64,000 nt of DNA from Calvatia gigantea. Taxonomy: Eukaryota > Basidiomycota > Agaricomycetes > Agaricales > Lycoperdaceae. Shown here one piece after another: positions 22,171-33,257 of this stretch. The stretch is taken from assembly GCA_025093985.1 (NCBI GenBank), contig JACAAK010000011.1, forward strand, positions 2,108,001 to 2,172,000, given 5' to 3'. The translations under genes and the position numbers were made by a program. Position 1 is the stretch's first letter, and every line of letters starts with the position of its first letter. The notes beneath the pieces are model-generated. The model was not told where the DNA came from, did no database searches, and was given only the letters and a program-made list of their open reading frames with translations.

Positions 22171-23243
22171 TCACGGTAGAGGACGTGAAGCCTAAGGTAG
22201 GAGAAAAAAGAAGGATATTTGATTATTGAGTTGAATGTTCAAGGAATATCCTCCGAAAGTATCGGATGATGAAATGGGTAAGAGCGGGAGTCAGAGCAGA
22301 GGCGGAAATGGGGCACGAAGGAGAAAACGGGAGGTAAACAGGAGAGAGGAAGGGCAAGGCACCAGTTTACGGGCAGTAAAAAGAATTTGTCGAGACGATC
22401 AAATCCGCGGACTGCCTGTACACAGCCGAGAGAAGGCGATAGTTGGCCGGACAGAAACAACAAGACTCTGGTTTCGCGGACGAGTCAACAGCCATCCCCT
22501 GACAACTAAAATGATACATCTGATTCTCATGTCAGCCTTATCTCCTTAAGTGACGGGTTATTCATATCCGCTATGTATTCACACCTTCAAAGACGTCTAT
22601 GAGCATTTAAGCAACTCGCCCCTGAGCGCTTTGGGTTGCGAAAAGGCCTTTCTAATGCTTGAGAAGTGGGTAGTGAATATCTTTTTGCCGTGAATTACGG
22701 GTGTGTGTGTGGTGGGTATCAAAGCAGATTACGGCGCCGGAAAATCAAGAGGGGGTGTCTGGACTTGTAGTGGCGGGAGCCCCCCCATTTAACTCGAAAT
22801 TGGACAGAGTTGAGTCGCCCAATCTGCGTGGTTTCGGGTTATCTGTGTAACACCCCCGGGCAGATAGATAGTACTTGGGTGAAATCGAAAAATATTAACA
22901 CCAGTGTAGTAGAACGTGGGGTTGGTGTTCGCGGGTTCACTAGGTTCAGCAGGTAAACAAAACGGAAAGGTGGTCAGGGACTCAACGTTCATGTTCAACA
23001 ACGAAACAGAGGGAGGTGTGGAGGTTCTGTCACGTAGCACGCCAATTAAGGCATAGCCCCACATTTTAACTCCAATCGTCGCCTGATACGATGCAGACTC
23101 GACGGTTTGACTGAACTGATAACTGCTAAGCTTACTTATAAGAGAACAACCAAATACAAAAATTACCGTCACAAGGGCACAGACTGACTCCGTAGTGCCG
23201 CATTTAAGCTCCCCTTCTTTTGACAAAACTACCATTGACGAAG
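22171..23243. other. Divergent intergenic region, about 1.1 kb
   Basis: Lies between the start of the glyoxal oxidase (-) and of the IDO gene (+). A 181-codon minus-strand frame (23334-22789) overlaps the IDO start and has no family signature; taken as chance. Confidence 0.45.
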
Positions 23244-25303
23244 ATGAACTCCAATGACCTGCCCTCAAATCACTTCCTCGCACAATCTCGACCAAACTCT
23301 CTCCTGCTTCAACTGGCGGGACTTGTCGACACAACCATACCTGCCGCCCATGATTTTGATGTCGACAACCGGACCGGTTTCCTGCCCCCGCAGCCCCCCC
23401 TCGCGCGATTGCCTGCAGGATGGGAAATCTGGGAACCTAACCTTGATGCTGCAATTTCATAGAGACTGCAACTGGCTGAACGCGTGGAAAGGCTAGATAC
23501 GGAGCACAGGATAGTGGAGGCAGACAAATCCAGGTTTTGGCGCGATTGTGTTGCAAAGGTGAGACTGAGACGCCTACTCATATATAAACTTTTTTAACAG
23601 TGTGCTTTTAATAGATGTCCTACCTCTCAACAGAAGATCTCGAGCGCTCAGTGGGGGAACTTCGAAGGGCACACTTTGTGCTAGCCTGGTTGTTCCACTT
23701 CTACCGACACACGATACCTACAACGGAACTGAAGAGGGAGATTACGGCTAGGTGCACGAGCACGTCGGCGTCCGTCCGACGTTGTTCTTGACCAAAGGGA
23801 TTGGGTTGGAAAGAGCGGGTAGGAGTGGAGATCACGAAAATGATGAGACAACGGAACAGAGGATAAATTTGTTCCGAAGGCTCGGAACGATGAGAGAAGG
23901 GTCCGGAGAGGTGTCGAGAGCGATTACTGAACGTTCGGAAGGCGGCGTTTACGATTGCGTGGCGATTCGGTGTCGAGACGAGAGAGAGAAGAGAGAAAGA
24001 GAGATAGATTAGAGAAATAGGCTAGAGACAGAGACTTCGAGTCGAAACTTGGCTAATTCGTAGCTACCTGACTACAACAAAGTATACAGGTTTTTATAGA
24101 GGAGAATGGTGGGCTGTGCGCCCGAATTACAAAGAGTAGAATGTAAATTTTAGAGAGAGAACAAAGAAAAACATACTAGCGGGGATGAAAACGGGCCGGA
24201 AGCTCATTCTATGAGGTTCTAAATTATGAGGAATGTAGAAAAGTATAATAAGTGAATAGAAAAGCGGTCCGTAAGTTTTTTAGAGTCGGAAATGAGAAGT
24301 ACGGGCGGGCGAGGTGGAGTTCGGAGGTTGGAGCTTCCGTGGTCGGGACTTCCGAATTAGGAAATTGTGTATGATCCGGACTTCTGGATGGCTCGGAAAT
24401 GGGATTTTCGGGGTCGGTGTCTTGGTCATCGTTCTCGGAAGTGAAAGGCGTCGTCGGTGAAGTGGAGTAGTGGGAGGAGTATGCGTACATGACACTTTTC
24501 AGTGTCAGGTGCCGTCCGATCTCCACAGAACCCCTCGTGATACCTCGGTCACCAACTATCCCCCTACTCCAAGGCTCCGGCCAACTCCAGCTTCCTCCCG
24601 TCCTCACCTATTCAGATTCTGTTCTCTACAATTGAGCCTACAAGGAATCCCACAATGACGAAACTGTATCAAACATGATACCCACAATCCATAACATTTG
24701 GTGCCGAACCTTGTTCACGGGCTCCACCGACGAGGCAGAGTTCTTTCTCGCATCGTCCCGTATTGAACTTCGGGGTGCAGAGGTGCTTGAGCTCATGCGT
24801 CTGAGCATGGCCGAGATCTTCGTTGGCGATGATATCGGCGTTCATCGAATCACGGGGTTCCTGGAGCGTATAGCCACTGTCATTCTAGAATTGCGCGAGA
24901 TCTTGTTGGACGTCAAGAAAATTGTCGACTTTGACGTGTTCTACAATCAGGTCAGACCATGGCTTCGGAGGCATCGATGGCGATCCATTAGGTCGACCAT
25001 GCGTCTTCGAAGGTCGAGAAGAAGTCAAAGACTGGACGGAGATGCCAAAGGTTTCTGGCACAACTGCTGGACAAAGCACCCTCATCCAGGCCTTGGACAT
25101 CTACCTGAGTGTGGACACGGAAGCTCCTCAGACGTCATTCATGCCTCATCCATCGGAGAAATCTTTCCAAGAACGGATGCGCGCTTATATGCCCCGTCAC
25201 CATCGAGTATTCTTTAATCCCCTCCGGAACTGGAGGTACCGATCTGGTCAGGTTTCTCAAAGGTGTCAGGGACAAAATGGCCGAGACATACCTACCAAAG
25301 TAA
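23244..25303 (+). pseudogene. Indoleamine 2,3-dioxygenase (IDO), split by a solo LTR
   Basis: From the Met at 23244 the pieces match IDO in order: FLPPQPPLARLPAGWEIWE; RRAHFVLAWLFHFYRHTIP (from 23660, after a 56-nt intron at 23559-23614); then, after the LTR, QLQLPPVLTYSDSVLYNWA (24590), RTLFTGSTDEAEFFLASSRIELRG, FVGDDI, FDVFYNQVRPW, RAYMPRHHRVFF, and GTGGTDLVRFLKGVRDK at the end. Lesions: TAG at 23460-23462 (probably CAG to TAG), LTR-A insertion at 23730-24527, and an abrupt jump near 25200 from YMPRHHR to GTGGTDL. That jump removes the stretch expected to contain the proximal haem-ligand histidine (LRDMHL-type motif). IDO opens the tryptophan ring to N-formylkynurenine; this copy cannot. 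Confidence 0.85.
23730..24527 (-). repeat. Solo LTR-A copy 2 (798 bp) inside the IDO gene
   Basis: Ends are TGTGGAG (minus strand, at 24527) and CTCTTCA (at 23730). The 4-bp target duplication GAAC is intact at 23726-23729 and 24528-24531. It carries the TATAAAAACC promoter element and a perfect 7-bp-arm hairpin TGACACT/AGTGTCA. No internal element sequence remains, so it is a recombination-derived solo LTR. Confidence 0.92.
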
Positions 25304-25939
25304 TCCTCAAGTCGCGAGAGTTCATTGGTTAGTTAACTGTACTTTTAGATTGGTATATACCTTGCCACCTGCCTCAGGAAACTGTTCCCATTTCCTAATA
25401 GGTCTAATCGGAACTTCTAATGCAATAAGTTCTGTCAACCACTCATAAAATCGTGACCGAGATACTGTACTGATATTTCAGTGCAATAACCTTCTGGAAG
25501 GTGATCGCACTGGTATCACATGGGTATCATCAGATATGTGCAAAATTAATAAACAGTGGTATAAGTCCAGCTGTGAAGCGAGCACAAAAAAACGAAACAG
25601 GCGTCCATGCCCTCGTTGCCATCACGCTTCCTTCCCTCAGTGATCCCAATTAATAGGGTTGAGCTCGATATCCGGTCAGTGGTTCAACGTTCATGCATCA
25701 TCGATGTCGCAGTCACCGCCATTAGCAGAGCACAGTCCGAGTCCCCTAACTTTTTTCCGGCTACTCAATATTACTGTTCCCGACCAACTGTGGTAAACTG
25801 TTGTTGCCTTGTTACGTATAGGCTATAGCTCAACCAAGTACCCGATTAAACTGCCATAAAACCACTTAATCGACATTTTCTTCATTTAATAGATCTCTGA
25901 GGCATATCTGTGCTCATAGACTATTTCCTCATCTTTAAT
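25304..25939. other. Gap, nothing identified
   Basis: A/T-rich sequence downstream of the IDO remnant. No gene, repeat end or NLR similarity was recognised. Confidence 0.4.
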
Positions 25940-26313
25940 TAAAATTTACATGAGGCATTAAGCATCCTCTTCAAGACCCCATACCCAGTTTTTAATCCAT
26001 AAACCTCCGATGGTAACCGAGGGTTATGGGTTAAGAGAGTTGACTGTAAACATTGCCATGTGCCCAGGGACTCTGGCATTCTACTGTGCCATACACTATC
26101 AGCTCCTAAGGCATCCTGGGTTTCAACTGCTTTCCTGGGTGTTAGTTTTCTCATTGTGACTAGGTGAAGCACCCACTGGAAAACTTCAGTTAAACATGTA
26201 GTGTCCAGTAAAGATACGGACCAGTCTGCACTCCTTTGCACCCTGTCCAAAATATAAAAGCACCTCTCTTTATGACCTTCTTTCCAAGTGACCTTTTCCG
26301 GGGCTTGGCATAT
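25940..26313 (-). pseudogene. Detached NLR 3'-tail fragment
   Basis: Bases 26040-26300 resemble 27240-27480, the 3' tail of NLR-1. Both share the order GTGCCATACACTATC-like, GAAGCACC(T/C)ACTG, GACCAGTCT and CCCTGTCCAAA. The tails of NLR-3 (about 40450-40510) and NLR-5 (about 35000-35060) carry related sequence. There is no usable reading frame. It is an extra tail copy stranded between the IDO remnant and a solo LTR. Confidence 0.5.
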
Positions 26314-26317
26314 TCAT

Positions 26318-27112
26318 TGAAGAGGGGGCTATGGCTAGAATAACGAGCATGTTGGCGTCCATCTGACATTGGTCTCAACCAAGGAGATATACTGGAAAAG
26401 AAAGGGTTTGAGGCAGAAGTAGTCAGACAGAGGCAGCAATGGAACAGAAATCAGAGATGTTCTGAAGCCTCAGAATAATATGAAAGGGGTCCAGATGGGT
26501 GAAGAATGAGTGTACCAATCATTTGAGAGTTGGCAACTTGCAAATATGAGAAATCCGAGATGTTGAGGCAGCGAGAGATAGAGAAGAGAGAGATTATTAG
26601 AGACAAAGCTAGAGACAAACAGGTTCAAGAGATAAGAGATTGAATAAATTGTAGCTACCTGACTACAATGTAGTGTACAGGTTTTATAGGGATAGAGTTG
26701 GTCTGTGTGCATGTATTACAAGGAGTAAAATGTAAATTTTAATGAGAGAATAAAGAAAAACATACTGAGTGGGGATGAAACAGGCCTGGAAACACATTTC
26801 ATGAAGTGCTGGACTATGAGGGAATGGAAAATGTGAATAGAAAGGCGGTCCAAGAGGTGTTTGAGTCGGAAATGAGAGGTACGAGCTGGGTGAGGTGGAG
26901 TTCGGAGGTTGTAACTTCCAAAGTCGAAGTTCCGAAATTAGGAAATCGTGTTTGATCTGAAGTTTTGGAGGACGCAGAAGTGGGATTTTTGGGGTCGGTG
27001 TCTTGGTCATCATTCTCGGAAGTGAACGGGCAGTCGCCGGTGAAGTGGAGTGGTGGGAGAAGGACGCGTACAGTGACACTTTTCGGTGTCAGGTGCCTGT
27101 CCGATCTCCACA
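26318..27112 (-). repeat. Solo LTR-A copy 3 (795 bp), diverged
   Basis: The most diverged LTR-A copy, but with both ends readable (TGAAGAG at 26318 and CTCCACA ending 27112) and an intact 4-bp target duplication TCAT (26314-26317 and 27113-27116). Many G-to-A-type and length differences in its 3' third relative to copies 2 and 4 suggest it is the oldest of the solo copies. Confidence 0.88.
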
Positions 27113-27199
27113 TCATTACAATGCAGTAAAGTCCTCACAGTGTGAATTTACTGGTTTACAAAATACACCACATTTAGCTGCTTATCATTGACATGATCC

Positions 27200-29249
27200 C
27201 CATACATCCACCCCAGCAAACACTTGGTGCCCAAGAACTCCAACATCCTGGTGCACCATACACTATCGGCTTTCAATGCACCCCACGTTTCAACCGCTTT
27301 CATGGGTGTAGGTGTGCTCATTGTGATCTAGTGAAGCACCTACTGAACAACTTCATCTGAACTCAGTAGTGTCCAGCCTGTTGCCTGGACCAGTCTACGC
27401 TTCCTTTCTACCCTGTCCAAAGATGAAACCACCTCTTTCCAGCATCATTCTTTCCAAATAACATTTGCCTGAATGGCACATGATATGGTTCGCATGATCT
27501 TCTTTTGCCATTCACGAGGTATCTGAAGAGTTAGTTGTGAGTCTTATGCTGGATGGGCAACACAAAAGTACTCACATTGTCGAAAAAAACCGATGAGCAT
27601 CTGTGTGCATAACTGATTCCGACCCTTGGCATGCTCCCTGAAATCACATTGTGAGAATTGCTGAAGTAGATCCTTATCCCACTTTATGTTCAATCCCAAT
27701 TCCCAAAAGGTATAAAACATGCCCATGCTCAATGCTACTAAGGGTATTGGTCAATTGCAAGCATATTCCAATCAGAAAAATAGGCACACACACAGTTCTT
27801 GAAACTCTTGTCGACAAGCCTGATGACATCTGCAAACAAATTCACATGAATTTCAGGCGCTCTGACGCAAAATTTTCCTGGAGCGCTTCGGGATCTCCCA
27901 GAAAGTCCAGTGAACGAAGCATGATAAAATTCAATTCTCTTGGGTGTTCCAGTGGGAGTATATTCCAACTTGAGTACTGAATGGAGCTTGCTCAATGCCG
28001 CGCAATAAGTGGATAGTGATATAGGGAGGAATGCTAGTGGCAACTTCGAACATTTTACCCTGCAGTACTGTGGCGGAAGGAGATGCGAGTAGGAGGAGCT
28101 TCAGCAGTTATGAGGAGCATATCCTCCAGAATCTGTTCCATGATGAGAGAGTAAAACACATCCAAATGCGACCACGGGTTATCGGTCAACTGGCTTGGGA
28201 TTCAGGAGAACCAGTCGAAGCTGCTCCTCAGGTCCCAAGGGGCCCAGCCCTCTTCGACAAACCTGATGACACTTGTCGGATAAATGAACAATCCAGCGGA
28301 CCTTTCCACTAGTTCCTGTATATTGTCCTTCGATGGCCATTGTGCCATCGAAGTGATACCAGTATTTTGCTCAGTATCTTCCTGAAACCATCCTGCAGGT
28401 ACAGCTCGACGTCTCCATTGGCATCACAGGATACAGGCAACTGTGAGCTCCCAGCAAAGGTCGTAGACAGTGCGGAGCAGAAAACTGTGCAACTATATGA
28501 GGTTCAGGGTGGCTGAACAGCGCCCAGATGAATGGGGTAGTCTGATTGCAGCACAGACTGCGAAAACGGCATCGATGATGGCACATTGCGCATCTTCTCC
28601 AGTACATTCGTCGAGGCCATCAATGAAGATCACACGCTCTTCCACGCCATAACCCTCTTTCTCCAATTCGTGAAGAGGAACGACGATCAACTCCCGGAAC
28701 TGGACGTCGATAGATTTATTGACAAGGCTCGGATCATAGAAGATTTTTCTGTCCAACTTGTCGCGGTATGCGGGGTATCTTGTTGTGAGTTGATAAGCGA
28801 TTGAAGGGAAGAGGCGGGTTGAATCATCCCGGTTGTTAGGGCGGGAAAAGAAGAACGCTGCAGCAAGCTTTGCCCCGACTTTCTCAGCGCAACTCTGAGC
28901 CAAAGCAGATTTCCCGACACCAGCAGGCCCCTCCATCCACATCATACGAAAGTGGCGTGCTGTGGCAAGATCCAGGGCCCACCCGGTAATGTCTTCGATA
29001 TATTGCAGACGTGTTCCGGGAAAGCAGCTTGTAGGATGAGAGGAAGAGTCGTGGGTGGCTTCTGGGTATGAGGCTTTGAGGAGGGTCTTAAGACCTGAGC
29101 CTAGAATCGAAGACTGGTGATTTAGCATTTGGACGTTCAGGTGTCGACGAAAATGTCTTACCGATCTTGTACGCCGCACTGTTGTCAGTGAAATTGAGAT
29201 CGCCTTTCACGTCCACTACAAAGTCATGTGCTCCTGGAGGTATAGACAT
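27200..29249 (-). pseudogene. NLR-1: NACHT-domain NTPase, N-terminal part open, rest decayed
   Basis: Exon 1 starts at 29249 (MSIPPGAHDFVVDVKGDL...) and splices at GTAAGA. Exon 2 encodes HPTSCFPGTRLQYIEDITGW, the Walker A motif GPAGVGKSALAQS and the Walker B-type VIFIDGLDEC. At about 28570 the frame shifts at the NQTTPFIWALFS block, and later conserved blocks (EPHIVAQFSAP; AGLFIYPTSVIRF; PWSHLDVFY) are found only by changing frame several times. These STAND-class NTPases are candidates for fungal non-self recognition and programmed cell death. This copy has no repeat domain after NACHT. Confidence 0.82.
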
Positions 29250-31330
29250 TCGAACAACCACGAAAGGGTAGGTGGAGTCGTTAGGTCTTGTTGGTGGGTG
29301 TCGTGGCGTTCAAGTGGGTTGTATTTGTTGTGCGCCATCGCTTGAACCTGCTGTGTTGTCGTGGGAATGTGTGATGATCATGATCGCTTAGTTTGTCCCT
29401 TGCCGAAATCAAGCGGTGAAGATACCGACGGGAGTGATCAACGGAGTTAGGGGGCATGTGCTCAGCGCCAACACATGTTGAAGCTAAGCTTGATACACTC
29501 CTGGCACTCACCATGGCGACCTGCTCGTTCGCATTCTCACTAATCTCCAATGAGAGGTGATTATCTAGGTAACAGATGCTTGGAACGTGTCGCTCTGCCG
29601 GCGAGCCTTCCGCAGAGAAAAACACCTTCCTCGTCTGCCAGAGCATCAACATAAATTGACTATTCAAATCATGTCCTTCCTCATTTTCTCTTATTTCGAT
29701 CCGGTAACATTGACTCCCATATTCTGCTACGCTCTACTGAGCACGCCGAACCCGTCTAGTGGGCAGCGAACCCGTGTCGGTCCCTATACCCCTTCCTATC
29801 AAAAGCATGCGACATCCGTCGATTTGCGCTCCTGTTCCATACACTGAGGTCTTTTGGGAGGGGTACGTTGGAGATGTTGTTACGAAATTGAGGAGTGTAA
29901 GGTTCTGTGAGCCCCGCGGATTCGGAGAAGGTAAAGAGGAGCCTTCAGATAGTTGAAAGCGATAGCCAAAACCTGGGAAGGAACATCCTTGAACGGAACT
30001 CAGTGTGCGTCTCGCCTGGTTCTCAGCATTGTGTTTTGGGGCCACGTCACTCGGATGTATCGCCATTCGGATATAGCTACTATCTCAGGGATCGATTTCG
30101 TAGAAGGTTTGGGAGGGCGAAGCACGAAGCGGAGGCGATGTTCGGCAGGAAGGAAATTTTTTTCAGTGGGAAGGTGGAACCGAAGGCGGGCATGATATTT
30201 GTACTGTCGTGGTTGTCGCGATCGCGTCGTCGGTGAGGGAGAGATTCAGTTCGCGAGTATAAATTACTTAGCCACTACTGGCGGAAAGGGGGTTTGAGCA
30301 TGATAGTATCGGAGATGTCTCCCACCTTTGCACTCCAGCAAGTTTGAACACCCTCGCCCATTCCCCAGCCCCGGTCTCGGGCGCTAACCTACCACCAGAA
30401 GGCTAGTTGCAATTAATGGATAAGAAAGAGTCATAGATGGACGGATATTAATAGTGAAGGCGGCTAACCTCGTCCCCGCCTCCAGAGAGTTTACCTGAGT
30501 TTCAGACTCATAAGAAACCCGGGAAAATTTTCAGTATAGGAATCAAGAGTGCCCCGTTGCGACAAGGGAAGGGGGATCAGCAAGGAGTGTTTTTGTAAAA
30601 GGTTGTATTCGCCCTTTAGGAACGAAGCGGGTTAGAGTCGTGAGTCGGGATACTCCAACACTCAACATACTGTACCTCAGTAATAGCCGAAGGTGATTAA
30701 CGATCATACGCTAGTACTAGCAACTTCTTCCCAGACCTCCAAAACGTTTTCCTCCCCAATTTCCACGCATATCCGAAGCGTAACGCTTCCCCTCATCTTT
30801 CAGCACAGGAAGTGTAGCAGGCATAGCAGCATATGACGGGTGCATAGGGGTCGAGGGGAGGAGCCGAAGGAATGGGACAAGGGCAGGGAAAGCCTGAGGT
30901 TGATACGAGCGTCGTGCCCAGTGGAGTGGGTACTATGTCAGAGGGACCTTTAGTGATAGTAGTGACGGAAAGTTGGGTGACGTTTTTGACACCTGTTTCG
31001 GTGAGGCGGACCTGGAGGTTGGGGAGGAATTAAGAAGAGGGAAGTATATTTCTGAGCGGCGGTGGGGACGTAAGGTCTCGACTAGGTCGCAGTCAGGAGA
31101 CCCGAATTGCCGTTTGATTAGTTGTTTTAGGCCTCTCGATTTGCCCTTAGACTGTTGGGCCGTGGCCTATCAACGCGATGAAACGAGGTGAGCATGATTA
31201 GTGGCGATGGATGATGTATACACCCTTGAGGATGATAGAGTTAGAAAGGTACTCCCGCACTCTCCTCGCATCCTTGGCAATCATATGAGGTACCACCACC
31301 TCCTTGGTCATGATGTGTGATACACTGGCA
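29250..31330. other. 2.1-kb unexplained spacer
   Basis: No NLR similarity. Several medium-length frames overlap on both strands. One plus-strand path near 29790-29960 (PYTEVFWEGYVGDVVTKLRSV) and one minus-strand path at 31020-30760 (LQVRLTETGVKN; LPVLKDEGKRYAS) look more protein-like than chance, but I recognise neither. Confidence 0.35.
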
Positions 31331-32174
31331 ATCCATTACATGTGGTGGGCGGTCAGCAGTTTGTAGAGTGGTTGAGGGGAAATGGATCTGTCCTGTTCGT
31401 AGTGCGGTGGGGCCTTGATGAGAATCACACCCTTCAACCGGATGTTGAAAATTTCAAAGATTATCTGTTGCATATATTTAGCCACGCTTTGCTGGCACAC
31501 CCAGCTCGTATACGTCATCCCTACGGCCTTGGCCTTTCTAGTAATACCCACCATAGTGTGATTCACGCCATCACCGTCTGTCACTAAATACCAACAACGC
31601 ACCCACATCCGAATCACTGTCGCCGGCGTTGGTATACTCGTGATAATGCAATAAAGCACATACCGGAAGATAACATGGCCGACGGTATGTGCCATTCCAA
31701 CCAACAACTACTTCGCAACTCTTGCTGCCCTGTCCCAAAATGAAATCGGGCTTTATACACGAATATTACTCACGTTATTGAAAAATCTATCAACGTCCGC
31801 CTGCTGAACAGGAAAGCCTTCTAGTGTTGTCCGGTAATTGCACTGTGAAAGTTGTTGAAGCAGGTCTTCATCCAACTTGGCGTATGATCCCACTTCCCAA
31901 AACGTATTAAACGCAGCAACTTCAACATATTCTGCAAGATTGGTTAATGGCCAGCGCACCCCAACCAGAGGAATAAGTGCTCGCTATTACTGGTCCCCCT
32001 GTTGAGGCACCTGACGACATCCGCAAGTAAATTCGCGCAGATCTCAGGTGTTCTGACACAAAACCTCCTAGAGCGCTCATGATCCTCCAAAAAGTCCGTG
32101 AACGAGGCGTGGTAAAATCCAACATAACTGGGTTGCCCAGTGTCGGTGTACGTTAACTTGACTACTGAATGAGG

Positions 32175-33257
32175 TGTGGAGATCGGACGGCACCTGACAC
32201 TGAAAAGTGTCATGTACGCGTCCTCCTCCCACTACTCCACTTCACCGACGACGCCCTTCACTTCCGAGAACGATGACCAAGACACCGACCCCGAAAATCC
32301 CATTTCCGAGCCATCCAGAAGTCTGGATCATACACGATTTCCTAATTCGGAAGTCCGACCACGGAAGCTCCAACCTTCGAACTCCACCTCGCCCGCCCGT
32401 AATTTTCAATTCCGATTCTAAAAAACTTACGGACCGCTTTTCTATTCACTTATTATACTTTTTCTACATTCCTCATAATTTATGAGTCTCCGGCCCGTTT
32501 TCATCCCCGCTAGTATGTTTTTCTTTGTTCTCTCTCTAAAATTTACATTCTACTCTTTGTAATTCAGGCGCACAGCCCACCATTTTTGTTGTGCATATAC
32601 CCTCTTTGTAAGGACTTACTTCGGACTATTCTTCAGTTCCACTCATTACATCAGCCATTATGTAATTGCTCTATTTTCGAGCTTTACTGTACTCTCGTAC
32701 ACCTCAGTCTCGTTCTACGATTCTGAGGTGAGTTACATTATGCTTAACTGCATTATACCTTTACCTATATGACCTATAGTGTATTATCTCACTCTAGGTA
32801 TTTCTTAATATATTTATAGTCTCGTTCTACAATTCTGAGTGTATTATCTCACTCTAGATCCCTGCCGCTCGTTACAACAATTTTCCTCTATAAAAACCTG
32901 TATACTTTGTTGTAGTCAGGTAGCTACGTATTAGCCAAGTTTTGCCTTGAAGTCTCTGTCTCTAGTTATTTCTCTAATCTATTTCTTGCTTTCTCTCTTC
33001 TCTCTCTCGTCTCGACACTGAATCGCCACGCAATCATAAACGCCGCCCTCCGAACATTCAGTAATCGCTCTCGACACCTCTCCGGACCCTTCTCTTATCG
33101 TTCCGAGCCTTCGGAACAAATTTATCCTCCGTTCTGTTGTCTCATCATTTTCGTGATCTCCACTCCTACCTGCTCTTTCTAACACAATCCATTGGTCAAG
33201 AACAACGTCGGACGCACGCCGACGTGCTCGTGCACCTAGCCATAACCCTCCTCTTCA
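32175..33257 (+). repeat. Solo LTR-A copy 4 inside NLR-2 (opposite orientation to the other copies)
   Basis: Begins TGTGGAG at 32175 and ends CTCTTCA at 33257, with an intact 4-bp target duplication GAGG (32171-32174 and 33258-33261). Its core is about 785 bp once the nested LTR-B and one ATTTT are set aside, matching copies 2 and 3. TATAAAAA lies at 32889-32896. Perfect TGACACT/AGTGTCA hairpin near the start. Confidence 0.92.
32587..32879 (+). repeat. Solo LTR-B (293 bp) nested inside LTR-A copy 4
   Basis: Ends are TGTTGTGC and GTTACAACA. A 5-bp target duplication ATTTT is intact at 32582-32586 and 32880-32884, replacing the uninterrupted sequence of the other LTR-A copies. It lies five bases upstream of LTR-A's TATA box. 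It contains two repeated motifs: AGTCTCGTTCTAC(G/A)ATTCTGA at 32706 and 32818, and AGTGTATTATCTCACTCTAG at 32778 and 32838. It shares TGTTGTG ends with element 1's LTR but not its body. Confidence 0.88.

Noticed and set aside
22789..23334. 181-codon minus-strand frame
   Set aside because: Overlaps the IDO start on the other strand and shows no family motif.
32739..32752. ATGCTTAACTGC in LTR-B as a self-priming R start like element 1
   Set aside because: No TATA box about 30 bases upstream, and no internal sequence remains to test for a matching primer-binding site.
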